Shown: positions 34,592 through 44,804 of the stretch, in pieces
Position numbering within the stretch: position 1 is the first letter of the stretch
How the letters are laid out: the number at the start of each line of letters is the position of its first letter
Assembly: GCF_001666755.1 (NCBI RefSeq)
Contig: NZ_LZJC01000021.1
Coordinates: 62,001-126,000 of the forward strand
Direction: 5' to 3'
Source of the DNA: Mycobacterium sp. E1214
GTDB taxonomy: Bacteria; Actinomycetota; Actinomycetes; Mycobacteriales; Mycobacteriaceae
DNA length: 64,000 nt
Notes under the pieces: model-generated
What the model saw: the letters and a program-made list of their open reading frames with translations, nothing else
Databases searched by the model: none
What the model was told of the DNA's origin: nothing
Program-made: the position numbers and the translations under genes

Positions 34592-36361
34592 ATGTGTACC
34601 GCGTGTGAGTGGGGTCCGCACTTCTCGACGCGCGGCGGCGCGACAGGGGCGGCCGCGCAACGCTCGGCTCTCGACGCCGGCTCGCGGGGGAGCGGGGGCG
34701 GTGACGCCGACCCCGAGCGCGCCAGCTTCGTCTTTCGCAACGGCCCCGTCTACACCGTCGCCGGGCCGACGCTGTGGGCTGAGGCGCTGGCGGTCCGAGG
34801 TCACACCATCGCCTACGTGGGAGACGAGGCGGGCGCGATGGCTCTCGCCGGACCGGACACCCGCGTCGTCGATCTGGGCGGCCGGCTGCTGATGCCGGGT
34901 TTCGTCGAAGGCCACATCCACCCGTTCTTGGGCGCCTTCTTGACGTCGGGCGTGGACCTGCAGGTGCCGACCGCCGCCGACGCGCTCGACGCCATCGCCG
35001 CCTACGCCGGCGCGCACACCGACGGCCCGGTCCGCGGATTCGGTTGGCGCGTGGACATGTTCGGGCCGCAGGGGCCCACCCGCCAGGACCTGGACCGCGT
35101 TCTGCCCGACCGGCCGGGCTTCTTCTTCGCCATCGACGGGCACAGCCTGTGGGCGAACACCAAGGCGTTGCAGATCGCGGGGGTCACGCGCGAGACCCCC
35201 GACCCCGTTCCAGGGTTCAGCTACTACGCCCGCGACGACGACGGCGAGCCAACGGGTTACGTGCTCGAGGTGGCCGCGGTGCTGGCCGTCGTCGACGCCG
35301 TCGAACCGATTTCCACACAGTCGATGGGCAGATTGCTGCGGTCCTGGTTGCCGAAAGCCGCCGCCGCGGGAATCACCTCACTGTTCGACGCCGGGGTGCC
35401 ACCGATCGGCGACGACCAAGCCGCGATCCTCGACCTCTATGTGCAGCTGGCCGGCGCCGACGAGTTACCGTTTCGGGTCGTCGCCAGTTACACCGTCAAC
35501 GCCCCACCCGTCGACGAGGTCGTGCCCGGACTGCTCGGCGTTCGCGAGCGAATTTCCAGTGAGCTGGTCCAGGCGAGCGTCGTGAAGATCATCGGCGACG
35601 GCACGCAAGGCGGATACACGGCGTGGCTCACCGAACCCTATGCGGACCAACCCGATTCGACCGGCGCTTCGCCCTTCAGCGAGGCCCAGTGGCGGCAGCT
35701 CGTCGCCGACGTCGACGCCGCCGGCTTCGACGTCCACGTGCACGCCTGTGGTGAACGCACCACGCAGACAGCGCTCGACTGCATCGCGCACGCGGTCGCG
35801 CACAACCCGCCGCGGCAACGTCGGCACAGCATCGCGCATCTGGTGTTCGTACACGACAGCGACAACCGCAGGTTCGGCGAACTCGGTGTGATCGCGCAGT
35901 TTTCGGCGAACTGGATGTCGGCCGACCCGGACACCGTCGAGACCATGGCCGCGCGGTATGGCAGCCCGCGGCGGGATCTGCTCTACCGGCCCAAGGATGT
36001 GCTCGACGCGGGCGGCCGGATCTCGTTGGGCACCGATTGGCCGGCGGCAGGCTATTTTTCGACGTATCGGCCGCTGGATTCAGTGCAGATCGGGGTCACG
36101 CGGCAACTCATCGGCGACGCCGGCGCCGCGGTGCTCGCCCCGGCGCGCCAACGGCTGTCGGTCGCCGAGGCCGTGCACGCCAACACCCTCGGCGCCGCCT
36201 ATCAGCTCCGGCTCGACGACAAGGTGGGTTCGCTGGAGAGCGGTAAGCGGGCCGACCTCATCGTGCTCGATCGCAACATCCTGCGGACGGACCCGCACGA
36301 CATTCACGCGGCCCGGGTCATGCTGACCATGATGGATGGCCGCATCCGGCACGAGCTGTGA
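34592..36361 (+). CDS. Amidohydrolase-family protein (Amidohydro_3, YtcJ-like)
   Basis: About 589 aa. After an N-terminal MCTACEW segment and a Gly/Ala linker, the metal-dependent hydrolase begins at residue about 45 (FRNGPVYTV). Zinc ligands GHIHP (HxH), a carboxylated-Lys candidate in VKIIGDGTQGGYTAWL, HVHACGE, HSIAHL and Asp in SLGTDWPA fit the YtcJ-like subfamily. ATG 34592 has GGGGG upstream. Substrates of this family are mostly unknown, typically N-acyl or formamide compounds. The Cys-rich N-terminus is unusual and could bind a metal. It is convergent with the DUF732 gene. Confidence 0.9.
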   Translation: MCTACEWGPHFSTRGGATGAAAQRSALDAGSRGSGGGDADPERASFVFRNGPVYTVAGPTLWAEALAVRGHTIAYVGDEAGAMALAGPDTRVVDLGGRLLMPGFVEGHIHPFLGAFLTSGVDLQVPTAADALDAIAAYAGAHTDGPVRGFGWRVDMFGPQGPTRQDLDRVLPDRPGFFFAIDGHSLWANTKALQIAGVTRETPDPVPGFSYYARDDDGEPTGYVLEVAAVLAVVDAVEPISTQSMGRLLRSWLPKAAAAGITSLFDAGVPPIGDDQAAILDLYVQLAGADELPFRVVASYTVNAPPVDEVVPGLLGVRERISSELVQASVVKIIGDGTQGGYTAWLTEPYADQPDSTGASPFSEAQWRQLVADVDAAGFDVHVHACGERTTQTALDCIAHAVAHNPPRQRRHSIAHLVFVHDSDNRRFGELGVIAQFSANWMSADPDTVETMAARYGSPRRDLLYRPKDVLDAGGRISLGTDWPAAGYFSTYRPLDSVQIGVTRQLIGDAGAAVLAPARQRLSVAEAVHANTLGAAYQLRLDDKVGSLESGKRADLIVLDRNILRTDPHDIHAARVMLTMMDGRIRHEL

Positions 36362-36372
36362 CGAGCCGGCCC

Positions 36373-36729
36373 TCAGGTGCACAGCGTGGGAGCGTCGCAC
36401 ACGTTTCCGGGGCAATAGGTCGAGTGCGCGGCGTTCACCATGGACCCGACCTCGAGGAGCGTGACGCCGCGGGCGTTGAGGTGCGCGTGGATGTCGTCGG
36501 CAATCTGTTGCGGCGTCCACCCCCACGTGAGGTCGTAACAGATGAGGTGGGCTTCCCCGATGAGCGCCTCTTCCGTCTGCGGCGGCCAGGTGAGACCGGC
36601 GGCGCGCAGTTGCGCGAGGTAGGCGTCGTCGGCGGGGGTGGTGGCGCTTGCGGTCGCGGCGCTTGCGATCAGCGCGGCGCCGGCGGCAAGGAAGACGGCC
36701 AACCGTGCCGGCCAGCGAGATGAGGACAT
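36373..36729 (-). CDS. Secreted DUF732 protein
   Basis: 118 aa. Signal peptide (RLAVFLAAGAALIASAATASA) with cleavage near residue 30, then the DUF732 pattern: DDAYLAQLRAAGLTW, ALIGEAHLICYDL and VNAAHSTYCPG with two conserved cysteines. A small mycobacterial exported family of unknown role. ATG 36729 has AAAGGGAG upstream. It lies downstream, same strand, of the FKBP gene, 102 bp away. Confidence 0.9.
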   Translation of the reverse strand: MSSSRWPARLAVFLAAGAALIASAATASATTPADDAYLAQLRAAGLTWPPQTEEALIGEAHLICYDLTWGWTPQQIADDIHAHLNARGVTLLEVGSMVNAAHSTYCPGNVCDAPTLCT

Positions 36730-36831
36730 CCGGCTCCCTTTCGTGTCCGCGTGAGCAAGGCCGCCGACACGCGACGGCCAGCACTGACAAGCAGAATAGC
36801 GAACCGGAACAGCTGCGGCGGGGTTTGCGAC

Positions 36832-37398
36832 TCAGCCGGTCGCGCTGAGGATCTTGATCGCGAAAACGAGGGAGTCGCCCGGTCGAATCCCCGCGCTCGG
36901 CTGTCCCTCGGGGTAGCCGTCCGCGGCGGTCATGGCGACGGCGACCGTGGAGCCGACGTTTTGCCCGGCGATGGCCTTCTGGAAACCGGGCACGACGCCG
37001 CCCAGTGGGAAGTCGACCGGCGCACCCCGCTGGTAGCTGTTGTCGAAGACCGACCCGTCCCGCCCGTTAACGCCCATGTAGCAGACGGACACGCGCGCGG
37101 TGGGCGCCACCACCGGCCCGCTGCCGGCGCGCAGCGTGTGCACCTGCGTCTGGGTCACGCTGAACGGCGTCGTCACGGTGATCACCGGCGCCGCCGTGTC
37201 CGTGGACCCGGTGACCGCGACGCTGCCCGTGGCGCCCGTCAGCGTCCAATCCGTCGCGCCGCCGCCCTGCGGTGCGGCAGTGGGGCACGAATCGGCCGCG
37301 GTCGCGGTGCCCGACGCGGCGAACGGCGCGGCGAACGTCGCGGCGCAGGCGGACACGGCGAGAAACGAGCGGATCCGGGGAGCTGTCACGGCCGTCAC
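36832..37398 (-). CDS. Secreted FKBP-type peptidyl-prolyl isomerase
   Basis: 188 aa. Signal peptide (LAVSACAATFAAPFAASGTATA), a 60-aa spacer, then an FKBP domain at about 95-186: VSVCYMGVNGRDGSVFDNSY, FPLGGVVPGFQKAIAGQNVGS, and SLVFAIKIL. It would catalyse proline isomerisation of exported proteins. Several aromatic active-site positions differ from FKBP12 and I cannot tell whether it is active. GTG 37398 or GTG 37389 starts. Confidence 0.85.
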   Translation of the reverse strand: MTAVTAPRIRSFLAVSACAATFAAPFAASGTATAADSCPTAAPQGGGATDWTLTGATGSVAVTGSTDTAAPVITVTTPFSVTQTQVHTLRAGSGPVVAPTARVSVCYMGVNGRDGSVFDNSYQRGAPVDFPLGGVVPGFQKAIAGQNVGSTVAVAMTAADGYPEGQPSAGIRPGDSLVFAIKILSATG

Positions 37399-37453
37399 GC
37401 TACAGCCCTCCCGTCGTGCTCCTCCGGAGAGCCCGCGCCGCGTCGACGCGGTT

Positions 37454-38632
37454 CTAGCTCGCGGTGACGGCCAAGGCCTGCGCGACGGCGTCGAAAGCCC
37501 GTAAGGTGTCGAGCATGTGGGGTTCGTGGGAGTCCTGCTGGGTGGACACCTTGGCGGCGACGACCTCGGCGGCGCGGTTGACGTAGATCATCTGACCGCA
37601 CATCCCCTGGCAGAGCACGACGTTGTTGCCCGGATAGGGGAACCACATCTGGTTGCGGTACATCCCGCCGGGCATCTCGTTGTCGTCGGGGCTGGCGGCG
37701 AACGCCTCGCGCGAATCGGGTCCGCCCTCGAGGGTGTCGGCCACCCACGCCGGCGGCAGCACCTGATGTCCGGTCAGGGACACGCCGTCGCGCAGGAACA
37801 GCGAACCGAACCGGATCAAGTCGGTCAGGCAGGCGCTGACGCCGCCATCGAAGAATCCGGTGCCGGCCGCGTCCACACCGATGCTGGCGTCGCGCCGCGC
37901 GCCGAGGCGGCCCCACAGCAGTTCCGACATCAGTTGCGGCATCCGCGCGCCGCCGGCCACCTCACTGACCCAGCCGAGGACGTCGGATTCACACGAGCGG
38001 TATCGAAACGGGCCGCCGTGCGGCGACGTGCGCCGCAGGGTGAGCAGGAACTCCTGCAGGGTGGCCGGGGCATCGGGACGGGTTCTGGGCGCCCAGCCCA
38101 TCGCCTGGTCGAGCAGGTGGATCTCGGCGCCCGGGTCGCGGTAGTCCTCGGAGAACGCGATGCCCGACCTCATGTCCAACAGGTGTCGCACCGTCGCACC
38201 CGCGTAGCCGCTGTCGCGCAGGGCGGGCACGAACGCGGTGACCGGCGCGTCGAGTTCCAGCGCGCCGGCCCCGTGTAACGCCCCGACGACGGCGCCCACG
38301 AGTGACTTGCTCACGGAGAACACCAGGTGCCGGCTGTCGGGTTCCAGGCCGTCGAGGTACTCCTCGGCCACCATCGACCCGCGGTGGGCCACGGCCCAGC
38401 CATCGGTCGCAGTCGCCGCCATCACCGCGGCGACGGTGGTGGACTCCCCGCCGACGTTGGTCACCGGCATGTCGGCCACCGCGGTGGCGGCCGCCGGCAG
38501 CTCCGCGACCGGCCCCGCTCCGCGCGAGATGACCGCCGTCGGCACCATCTCTTCGACGTGTTGGAACGACCACCGCGAGTACGGCGCCGCGAGCCAGTTG
38601 TCGAGCGAAATGCCGGCGGGGATTCGACTCAC
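37454..38632 (-). CDS. Serine hydrolase, class C beta-lactamase / NylB-like
   Basis: 392 aa. SxxK nucleophile motif FSVSKSLVG (Ser106, Lys109), then ATVRHLLDMRSGIAFSEDY with the Tyr164 that matches the 6-aminohexanoate-dimer hydrolase (NylB) subgroup, and FRYRS where Tyr-x-Asn is usual in beta-lactamases. Such enzymes hydrolyse amide or ester bonds rather than beta-lactams. No clear signal peptide. GTG 38632 starts 10 bp after the stop of the ATP-grasp gene with AGGGCCGA as ribosome site, so the two are translationally coupled; a longer frame would overlap that gene. The pairing suggests a make-and-cut amide system. Confidence 0.88.
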   Translation of the reverse strand: MSRIPAGISLDNWLAAPYSRWSFQHVEEMVPTAVISRGAGPVAELPAAATAVADMPVTNVGGESTTVAAVMAATATDGWAVAHRGSMVAEEYLDGLEPDSRHLVFSVSKSLVGAVVGALHGAGALELDAPVTAFVPALRDSGYAGATVRHLLDMRSGIAFSEDYRDPGAEIHLLDQAMGWAPRTRPDAPATLQEFLLTLRRTSPHGGPFRYRSCESDVLGWVSEVAGGARMPQLMSELLWGRLGARRDASIGVDAAGTGFFDGGVSACLTDLIRFGSLFLRDGVSLTGHQVLPPAWVADTLEGGPDSREAFAASPDDNEMPGGMYRNQMWFPYPGNNVVLCQGMCGQMIYVNRAAEVVAAKVSTQQDSHEPHMLDTLRAFDAVAQALAVTAS

Positions 38633-38642
38633 TCGGCCCTGC

Positions 38643-40136
38643 TCACGCCCGCGCGACAAGCCGCGAGACGATTGGCGCGGCCGGCGTCAGGGGCGTCGAG
38701 ACGAATTTCGCCTTCATGCCCTTGACCCAGCGCTGGCAGCGCTCGCTGAGCCGATAGTCGTCGGTCTGCAGGTGTGAGCGGGTGACGAGCACGCCGAGTT
38801 GCGCACCCTGGGACCGCAGGTCGCCCGGGGCGGCGACGCGCATGTAGAAGGCCTCGGACCCGTCGAGCAGCGTGGCCCAGTCGTTGGCGGACCGGGCGAA
38901 GGACACCCGCCCCTCGTCGTCGATGCGCCAGACGCCGGTGCGCGGGGTGGCGGTGAAGATCTCGAGGTCGGGCGACGTCTCGGTGATGATCACCTGGCCC
39001 CAGACTTCATCCTCGCCATAGCCCCGCTCCCAACGCGCGTTGATCTCCGCGATGTCGAGTTCGTAGTCGACGTCCATGTATTCGAGCAGGTGGAAGAGGA
39101 ACAACGGCATGTCGGCGTAGGCCTCGGTCGTCAGGTTCGTCATGGGGCTCGCCCCGGAGAGCCGCGGATTCACCTCGCCGAGGTAGAGCTCGTTGGAATC
39201 GAGGTCGTGCAGGAGGTCGACCTCGAAGTAACCGCGATAGCCCTCGCGGCGCATGACGTCGCCCAGCTTGCCCACCATCTCCCGCGCGGCGTGCGTCTGC
39301 GCCGGCGGCAGCACTTCACGCCAAATGTCGTTGCCGCACCAGCTGCCGCGGCTGGGTGTCAGCTCCGAGTATCCGACGAGACTGGTCATCGCGGGTCCGA
39401 TCACGGTGCCGTGGCGGGTCACGGCACCCTCGAGGCACACCTCGACGTTGCGGATGCGCTTCATCACCTTGAATTCGGGCTGGGAGCTCAGTTCGGCGGC
39501 GTGCTCGTCCCAGTCGCGCTGGCCGTGCACGAAGAACGTCCCGCTGCCGGCGTTGCCATACGCGATCGAGATGACGAGATCGTCGCCCAGTCCGGCGCTT
39601 TCGGCCAGCGCCAGCAGTTCGTCGTAGGAGCCCGCCCGCCCGATGACATGCGGCACGCTCGGAATCCCCGCCTCGTTGGCGAGGCGCGTCATCACGATTT
39701 TCGAGCCCAGGCGATTGCGCAACTCGATCGGCGGGTGCATGACGTCCAGACCCGCCTGGCGTGCGAGGGCTTGAATCTCCTCGTTCATCATCACGAAGCA
39801 GCACTTGCCACCGGGGCCTCGACCCGCGATGAACTCGAGCGTCTCGGGATCGGAGAGCAGATGGCTGCACACTTCGTCCATGGAGTCGAAGTCACGGCGG
39901 TCGCGTCGTCGCGGCACGAACACCCGCGAATGGGTGCCCTCGAAGGAGTCAAAGTAGGTGAGGTAGAAGAAGTTTCGCACCCAACGGTCGATGCCCAACA
40001 GGTTGAACGGGGTCGGCGAGATGAAGTAGAGCGGCACTTTGTTGGTGTGGAAGAACGCGCGAATGTCCGACAGACCGTTCAGCGGGGCGGGGGCCATCAC
40101 GCGGCCCAGGCTGACGTCGACGCCCACGGGCGACAC
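38643..40136 (-). CDS. ATP-grasp ligase of unknown substrate
   Basis: 497 aa. ATP-grasp signatures: IELRNRLGSKIVMTRLANEAGIP (136-158), KVMKRIRN (223-230), and the metal-binding acids EVD (305-307) and EVNPRL (Glu321, Asn323). The first 130 residues (LYFISPTPFNLLGIDRWVRN) form a distinct domain, and the last 100 residues are a further domain after the catalytic core. ATP-grasp enzymes join a carboxylate to an amine, thiol or carboxylate via acyl phosphate. It is not the GNAT-fused NAGGN synthetase. GTG 40136 or ATG 40097 starts. Its neighbour downstream is the serine hydrolase. Confidence 0.85.
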   Translation of the reverse strand: MSPVGVDVSLGRVMAPAPLNGLSDIRAFFHTNKVPLYFISPTPFNLLGIDRWVRNFFYLTYFDSFEGTHSRVFVPRRRDRRDFDSMDEVCSHLLSDPETLEFIAGRGPGGKCCFVMMNEEIQALARQAGLDVMHPPIELRNRLGSKIVMTRLANEAGIPSVPHVIGRAGSYDELLALAESAGLGDDLVISIAYGNAGSGTFFVHGQRDWDEHAAELSSQPEFKVMKRIRNVEVCLEGAVTRHGTVIGPAMTSLVGYSELTPSRGSWCGNDIWREVLPPAQTHAAREMVGKLGDVMRREGYRGYFEVDLLHDLDSNELYLGEVNPRLSGASPMTNLTTEAYADMPLFLFHLLEYMDVDYELDIAEINARWERGYGEDEVWGQVIITETSPDLEIFTATPRTGVWRIDDEGRVSFARSANDWATLLDGSEAFYMRVAAPGDLRSQGAQLGVLVTRSHLQTDDYRLSERCQRWVKGMKAKFVSTPLTPAAPIVSRLVARA

Positions 40137-40428
40137 GATGACGGGGCGGGCGGCGGCGCCGTGGCGCAGAGACGAGGGCTTGCGGTCATGCCCCGATTCT
40201 GCGTGATGCCGTTGCCGGTGTCGAAGTGGGTGCTAGCGGGGTGCGCGATCTGGACACTGGTCGCCACCGTCCGTTCGCCGCGCGTTCGCAACACCCGACT
40301 CTGCGGGGGTGGCGATGACGAAACCGTGGGCGACGGGGCCGCTGCGGTGCGCCCCGATCGTGTCCTCGGCTCTGAGTGGGCGCACCAACGCACCGGGAGC
40401 GGCGTCCGCCGCCGCTTACGATCGGCCG

Positions 40429-40722
40429 ATGCCCGACCCACCGAGCGCCGACGACGGCCGCTACGTTGTCATCGCCGGCCGACGATGGCGCGCGACCGAC
40501 CCATCGATCCCCGACGATCGTCGCTCGGAACTCGTCCGGATCCTGATGGCGTGGCGCCGAGAGGTGCGCCGCACCCGGGGCACCGCTCGGGAGTCGGAGG
40601 CCCGGGCGGGCGTGCACGCCGCGAAGGTCGCGTTGGGGGAGCGCGGCACTCCGCCGTGGTGGGAAGAGACGGACAGCGAGCGCCGCGCCCGCTGGCAGGC
40701 GCACGTCCCCGCGCCGATGTAG
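40429..40722 (+). CDS. Small conserved protein (sometimes labelled Tol-like in actinobacteria)
   Basis: 97 aa. MPDPPSADDGRYVVIAGRRWRATDPSIPDDRR: a short beta hairpin then charged helices (ELVRILMAWRREVRRTRG, ARAGVHAAKVALGERGTPPWW). This is a widespread actinobacterial small protein with no known function. ATG 40429 is preferred; longer frame is unlike it. It is convergent with jetC (13 bp between stops), and sits at the spot where jetD would be expected if the operon were complete. The 292 bp to the ATP-grasp gene show no further gene. Confidence 0.7.
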   Translation: MPDPPSADDGRYVVIAGRRWRATDPSIPDDRRSELVRILMAWRREVRRTRGTARESEARAGVHAAKVALGERGTPPWWEETDSERRARWQAHVPAPM

Positions 40723-40735
40723 CGCCGCGGGGCGG

Positions 40736-43700
40736 TCACACGCTGGCGGGCACTCGCTCGGTTGCGGTGGCCCGCATCGTGTGGCGCAGGGCGGTGAAAT
40801 CCGTGATCGTCTTCGTGGTCACGGTCGCCACGGGGCGGGCGCCGCGGCCGGTCGCTTCGCGTTTGGACACCATCACCACGCTGTCGATGTAGGGCTGAAT
40901 GGTGGTGGCGTTCTGCACGGTGGCGACGATGACCAGCTGGAAGCCGAATTTGCGGAACGCCTGCAACGCCTGCTGCGCGAATTGCGGGTCGGACTTGGAG
41001 AACGCCTCGTCGAGCATCAACTGCGCGAAGACCGGCCTGTTGTCCGCACTTTCGGGGTTGGCCAGGTTGAAGCTCAGCGCCCCCGCGAGGCAGAACGCCA
41101 TCAGCTTCTCCTGTTCCCCGCCGGAGTTGTCGCCGGCGTTGCTGTGGGTCCGGATCAGCTCGCCGGTGCTGACATCCCACTCGGCGCAGTCGAAGGTGAA
41201 CCGGTTGCGGACGTCGAGGGCGTCGCGAGTCCAGGCCTTGTCTTCCGGTGCGGTCGAGGCCAATCGATTGCGCAGCCGCAGGATGTCGGCGTACTGGTCC
41301 AGGATGGCCTGCTTGTCACCGAGGCCGACCTCGGCGATGCGCCGCGAGATGGCACGGACGATCTCGGTGAGTTCGGCGACCGCGGTGAGGCTGCGCGACG
41401 TGGCACGCAGGGTGAGGCGGGTACCGCGATTGAACTCCACCGCGCCCAACCCGGTGTTGACGCGCTCGATCTGTTCGCTGATGCGTCGGGCCTCCTGCTC
41501 GGCGACGCGGTGCAGGGTCAGGATGGCGTCGGGCGCCTGCTCGGTGACCAGCCGCAGCATCCGCTCGTAGGCCTCGGGCAGCTCCCGCTCGTCGATATGG
41601 CGGCACAACGCGACGTAGTCGTGGACGCGTTCGTCGAACACGTCGCTGTCGTTGGGGATCGCGTCGGGGAACGCGGTGTCGAACGTGTTGAGGATTCGCG
41701 CGAGCTCATCGTAGGAGCGCCTGCGGCTCTCGCGGAGTTGTTCGCGTTCGCGCCGGATTGCGGTGAACACCGCGTCGCGGTGCGGTTCGGGGTTGAGCAT
41801 GTCCAGCGACACGGGTATGTCGGCGGCATAGCGATCGAGCAGCTCGGTCAGCGGTTCGGACACGAAGGCCGGTGCGAGCCGCTCCTGCAACTCGAGGAGA
41901 CGCGTCCGGCGCGCGTCGAGGTCGTCGCGGCGGGTCTGGATGGCGCCGCGACGGGTCATCAGCGCCTGGATCTGCTCCCAGCACTCCTCGGCGCGCGCGG
42001 TGAGCGCCTCGATGTCGGGATTGTCGGCCAGCAGCAACTCGAACTGCTCGCGGAGCCGATCGGCATGCCCGTCGGCGGTTTCGGTGTCGACGTGGGTCCA
42101 CTGCTCGAACTGATCACAGATCGCCTTGAACGCGGCGACGCGATCCCGCCACTGCTGGCGTTGGGCGGCGATGTCATCGGCGACGCTGCGGGCCCGGCGA
42201 AACGCCTCCTCCGCCTTGGCCAGCTCCACGGTCAGCGCGTCGATCTTGGCGGCGACGTCGCCCTGGTAGAGGTAATCGGACTGTTTGAGCGGGCGACGGT
42301 CGTCCTTGATGGCCAGTCGCTCGGAGTCCTTGTACAGCCCGGTGTCGGTCACGGCGCGCCGGAACCGAGGGAACAGGTCCGGCGTGTCCACGCACACGTG
42401 ATCCCCCGCGGCGGCGATGACGTCGGCGGCCTCGGCCGCGCAGTCGTGGCCCGGGTCAACCACGAACAGCTTGCCGCCCAACGTGTTCGGGTCGGCCTCG
42501 GTGACTTCGGCACCGACCAACCTGGCGCGGACGTGATGCAGTTGCAGCCGCCCGCCCATGTTGGTGTCGTTGACGAACCGCAACACCGCCTCGTAGTGGG
42601 TGTCCGGGACCAGCAAGCGCAGGCCCACCCCGCGCAGCACTTTCTCGACGGCGACGCGCCAGCGACTCTGCTCGGGCCGCAGGTCCATCAACTCGGCGAT
42701 GTAGGGCAGCTCGCCGGGGTCGGTCCCGACAGCGGCGCAGATGTGTTCGCGCATCGCTAACGCGAACTCCGGAAGTGCCGACCCGACGTGCTCGACGCGT
42801 CTGAGTTCCTTGGCCGCGTCGTCGCGGGCGATGCGGGCGACCTTCTGCGCGTACTCCGCGTCGGTCGAGGCTTCGCGGCCGCGATCCAGTTTGGCGAGCA
42901 ATTCCGTTGCCCGAGTGCCGAGTTCCTCGCGCAGGTTCCAGAACTCCTCGGCGGTGTCGGGCGCGTCGAGGCCGTGCGCGTTCAGCATCGCTTCGTAGGC
43001 GCCGCGTCGGCGCGCCACCTGCTCGGCCTGCGCCTCGGCGGCGGCCACCTGGGATTGCAGCGGCCCGAGGCTGGCGCTGGACCCGCTGATCTGCGCGTTC
43101 AGCGAATCACCTTCGGCCTTGGCCAGATTGAGCTGGCGGGTGACGTCTTCGTATTCGTTGCCGAGCTGGTCGATGGTGGCGTCGAGCGATGCGATCTGAA
43201 CCGGGCACTGGGCCAGTCGAACGTGATCGGTGTGGGCGCGGACCATCGGCTGATCGACGAGGTCGATGATGCCCAGATCGGACGACTCCGAGGCGTAGCG
43301 CTGCTGGATCTTCTCGATGTCGCCGAGGATCTTGCGTTTGCGTTGCGCGACGGCCAGCAGCTCGCGAGCCTCCACCAGCGGGTCGATCTGCTTGAGCGCC
43401 TCGGGCAGCCGGGCCAGGCTTTCGGGTTCGTCGAGCATGAACTCGCGGACGAACTGCTCCAGCCCGCCAACGCTTTTCAACGACTTCGCCTTGCCGAGCA
43501 GCTGCTGGGCTGCGTCGGAGGCGCGGATGCCGATGGTGGCGTAGAGCTGCGCGAGGTATTGCGACTCCACCTTGGTGGAGAACCGCCAGTCGTCTTTGAA
43601 CACCGCCGCATCGAAACGGCCGGCCGCCCACCGGTTGCACACGTCCTCGATGTCACGATCGCCGTCGGCCAGCGCATATCGGCTCGAGGAATCCGATCGC

Positions 43701-44101
43701 GATTCACCGGTCAGCCACTTGAGCACGAGCCCGGTGACGGTGCGACCGGTCGTACTGCGGTAGGTGACGGCGACCGCCGACCAGGCGGTGCCGTCACCCC
43801 GCAGGTACATGACCTTGCTGGTGCCGGCGTCGCTGCGCTGCCCCCACGCCCCGCGTACGTATTTGTCGACGGTGCGTCGGCCGGCGCCCGAACCCGCCGC
43901 GGTGTTGTCACCGGAGGCGTTGAAGTTGCGCCGGTTGAACGGCAGAAAGCCCAGCGAAATGGCGTCCAGCAGTGACGATTTGCCGCTACCGGAGGCGCCG
44001 GCGATCAGTGCGCCGCCCTCGCTGAACCGGATCGAATGGTATCCGTCGAAGACGCCCCAGTTGACGACCTGCAGGCGCGCCAGGTGGAACTGTTCAGTCA
44101 T
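40736..44101 (-). CDS. jetC: JetC/MksB-like SMC ATPase
   Basis: 1121 aa. N-terminal Walker [10 protein letters not shown] (35-43), two long coiled-coil stretches (about 270-470 and 620-930) around a middle hinge near 480-600, then the ABC signature NSGGEQEKL (from 992) and Walker B LMLDEAF (1028-1034). This is the SMC-like subunit of Wadjet (EptC in M. smegmatis, MksB elsewhere), which extrudes DNA loops and recognises small circular DNA. ATG 44101 overlaps the jetB stop by 8 bp, so translation is coupled. No nuclease subunit follows. Confidence 0.93.
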   Translation of the reverse strand: MTEQFHLARLQVVNWGVFDGYHSIRFSEGGALIAGASGSGKSSLLDAISLGFLPFNRRNFNASGDNTAAGSGAGRRTVDKYVRGAWGQRSDAGTSKVMYLRGDGTAWSAVAVTYRSTTGRTVTGLVLKWLTGESRSDSSSRYALADGDRDIEDVCNRWAAGRFDAAVFKDDWRFSTKVESQYLAQLYATIGIRASDAAQQLLGKAKSLKSVGGLEQFVREFMLDEPESLARLPEALKQIDPLVEARELLAVAQRKRKILGDIEKIQQRYASESSDLGIIDLVDQPMVRAHTDHVRLAQCPVQIASLDATIDQLGNEYEDVTRQLNLAKAEGDSLNAQISGSSASLGPLQSQVAAAEAQAEQVARRRGAYEAMLNAHGLDAPDTAEEFWNLREELGTRATELLAKLDRGREASTDAEYAQKVARIARDDAAKELRRVEHVGSALPEFALAMREHICAAVGTDPGELPYIAELMDLRPEQSRWRVAVEKVLRGVGLRLLVPDTHYEAVLRFVNDTNMGGRLQLHHVRARLVGAEVTEADPNTLGGKLFVVDPGHDCAAEAADVIAAAGDHVCVDTPDLFPRFRRAVTDTGLYKDSERLAIKDDRRPLKQSDYLYQGDVAAKIDALTVELAKAEEAFRRARSVADDIAAQRQQWRDRVAAFKAICDQFEQWTHVDTETADGHADRLREQFELLLADNPDIEALTARAEECWEQIQALMTRRGAIQTRRDDLDARRTRLLELQERLAPAFVSEPLTELLDRYAADIPVSLDMLNPEPHRDAVFTAIRREREQLRESRRRSYDELARILNTFDTAFPDAIPNDSDVFDERVHDYVALCRHIDERELPEAYERMLRLVTEQAPDAILTLHRVAEQEARRISEQIERVNTGLGAVEFNRGTRLTLRATSRSLTAVAELTEIVRAISRRIAEVGLGDKQAILDQYADILRLRNRLASTAPEDKAWTRDALDVRNRFTFDCAEWDVSTGELIRTHSNAGDNSGGEQEKLMAFCLAGALSFNLANPESADNRPVFAQLMLDEAFSKSDPQFAQQALQAFRKFGFQLVIVATVQNATTIQPYIDSVVMVSKREATGRGARPVATVTTKTITDFTALRHTMRATATERVPASV

Positions 44102-44804
44102 CGGCCGCTTCCCCCTCGTCATCTAGAACCGCCCCGTCGGGGGCGCCGCCGCCCAACAGGATCTCGAACTGCTGCTGCAGCTCGGCGATCACCGAGGCCG
44201 TCATCACGGCGTTGATGACCGGGCTGACCGTGTAGCTGTCCTCGTCGTCGCGGGTCCTGCGCAGAATTTCCAACGACGCCAGCCGCGCGATGGCGCCGTC
44301 GATGCGCCCCGAAAACGTGACGGTGTCGCGGTCGACGTCATTGAGAACCCCGGAGAACAAGCCGTGCATCTCGTCACGACTGATCACCACGGCCTGGTCC
44401 CCGGAGGCGCGCATCATCTGCGCCAGGTGCAGGGCCAGAATCGAGTCGTAGGTGCCCAGCGGTTCGCGGCGCAACAGCTTGACGCCCCTGGCGGATTCGT
44501 AGCGGGCCTGTTCGACGAACGCCACGTCCGCGCCCTCGACGACGCGGAGCAACAGGTCGAGTTCGGACAACCTGACGCACAGCTGGGCCCGGTACTCCAG
44601 GACCCAGGTGTAGACGTCGCGGTCGGTTTCGGCGCTGAGGTAGCGGCGGGTCAGCAGCTGCTGTAAGGCCCAGCAGGCGCGGTCGGGCAGTTCGGACACG
44701 TCGCCGTCGAAGCGCGGCCGGCGCTGGTGCGGCGCACGCGCGGTCTGGTCGACGTCTGGCAGCGCCGAAAAGCCGCTGTAGTCCGCGATCTCATCGACGG
44801 TCAT
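44094..44804 (-). CDS. jetB: JetB/MksE-like (DUF4194) protein
   Basis: 236 aa. The DUF4194 fold: [25 protein letters not shown]-type strand [37 protein letters not shown], and [34 protein letters not shown]. MksE-type proteins link the kleisin (JetA) to the SMC. Start ATG 44804 overlaps jetA's stop in an ATGA junction and its own end overlaps jetC, so three genes form one operon. Confidence 0.9.
   Translation of the reverse strand: MTVDEIADYSGFSALPDVDQTARAPHQRRPRFDGDVSELPDRACWALQQLLTRRYLSAETDRDVYTWVLEYRAQLCVRLSELDLLLRVVEGADVAFVEQARYESARGVKLLRREPLGTYDSILALHLAQMMRASGDQAVVISRDEMHGLFSGVLNDVDRDTVTFSGRIDGAIARLASLEILRRTRDDEDSYTVSPVINAVMTASVIAELQQQFEILLGGGAPDGAVLDDEGEAADD

Noticed and set aside
37454..38632. 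Beta-lactamase
   Set aside because: It has SxxK but no Tyr-x-Asn and the NylB-type EDY motif, so antibiotic hydrolysis is not supported.
38643..40136. ATP-grasp protein as the NAGGN synthetase that goes with the M42 hydrolase
   Set aside because: It lacks an acetyltransferase part and its N-terminal domain is different; it is also 19 kb away.
40097..40441. Minus-strand frame beside jetC as a jetD remnant
   Set aside because: The translation has no DUF3322/DUF2220 or TOPRIM-like motif, and the stretch is too short.
38799..40892. Long plus-strand frame (697 codons)
   Set aside because: Antisense of the ATP-grasp gene; low-complexity His/Gly/Arg/Val sequence.
40781..42760. Long plus-strand frame opposite jetC
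   Set aside because: Antisense of jetC, whose ATPase motifs are intact.
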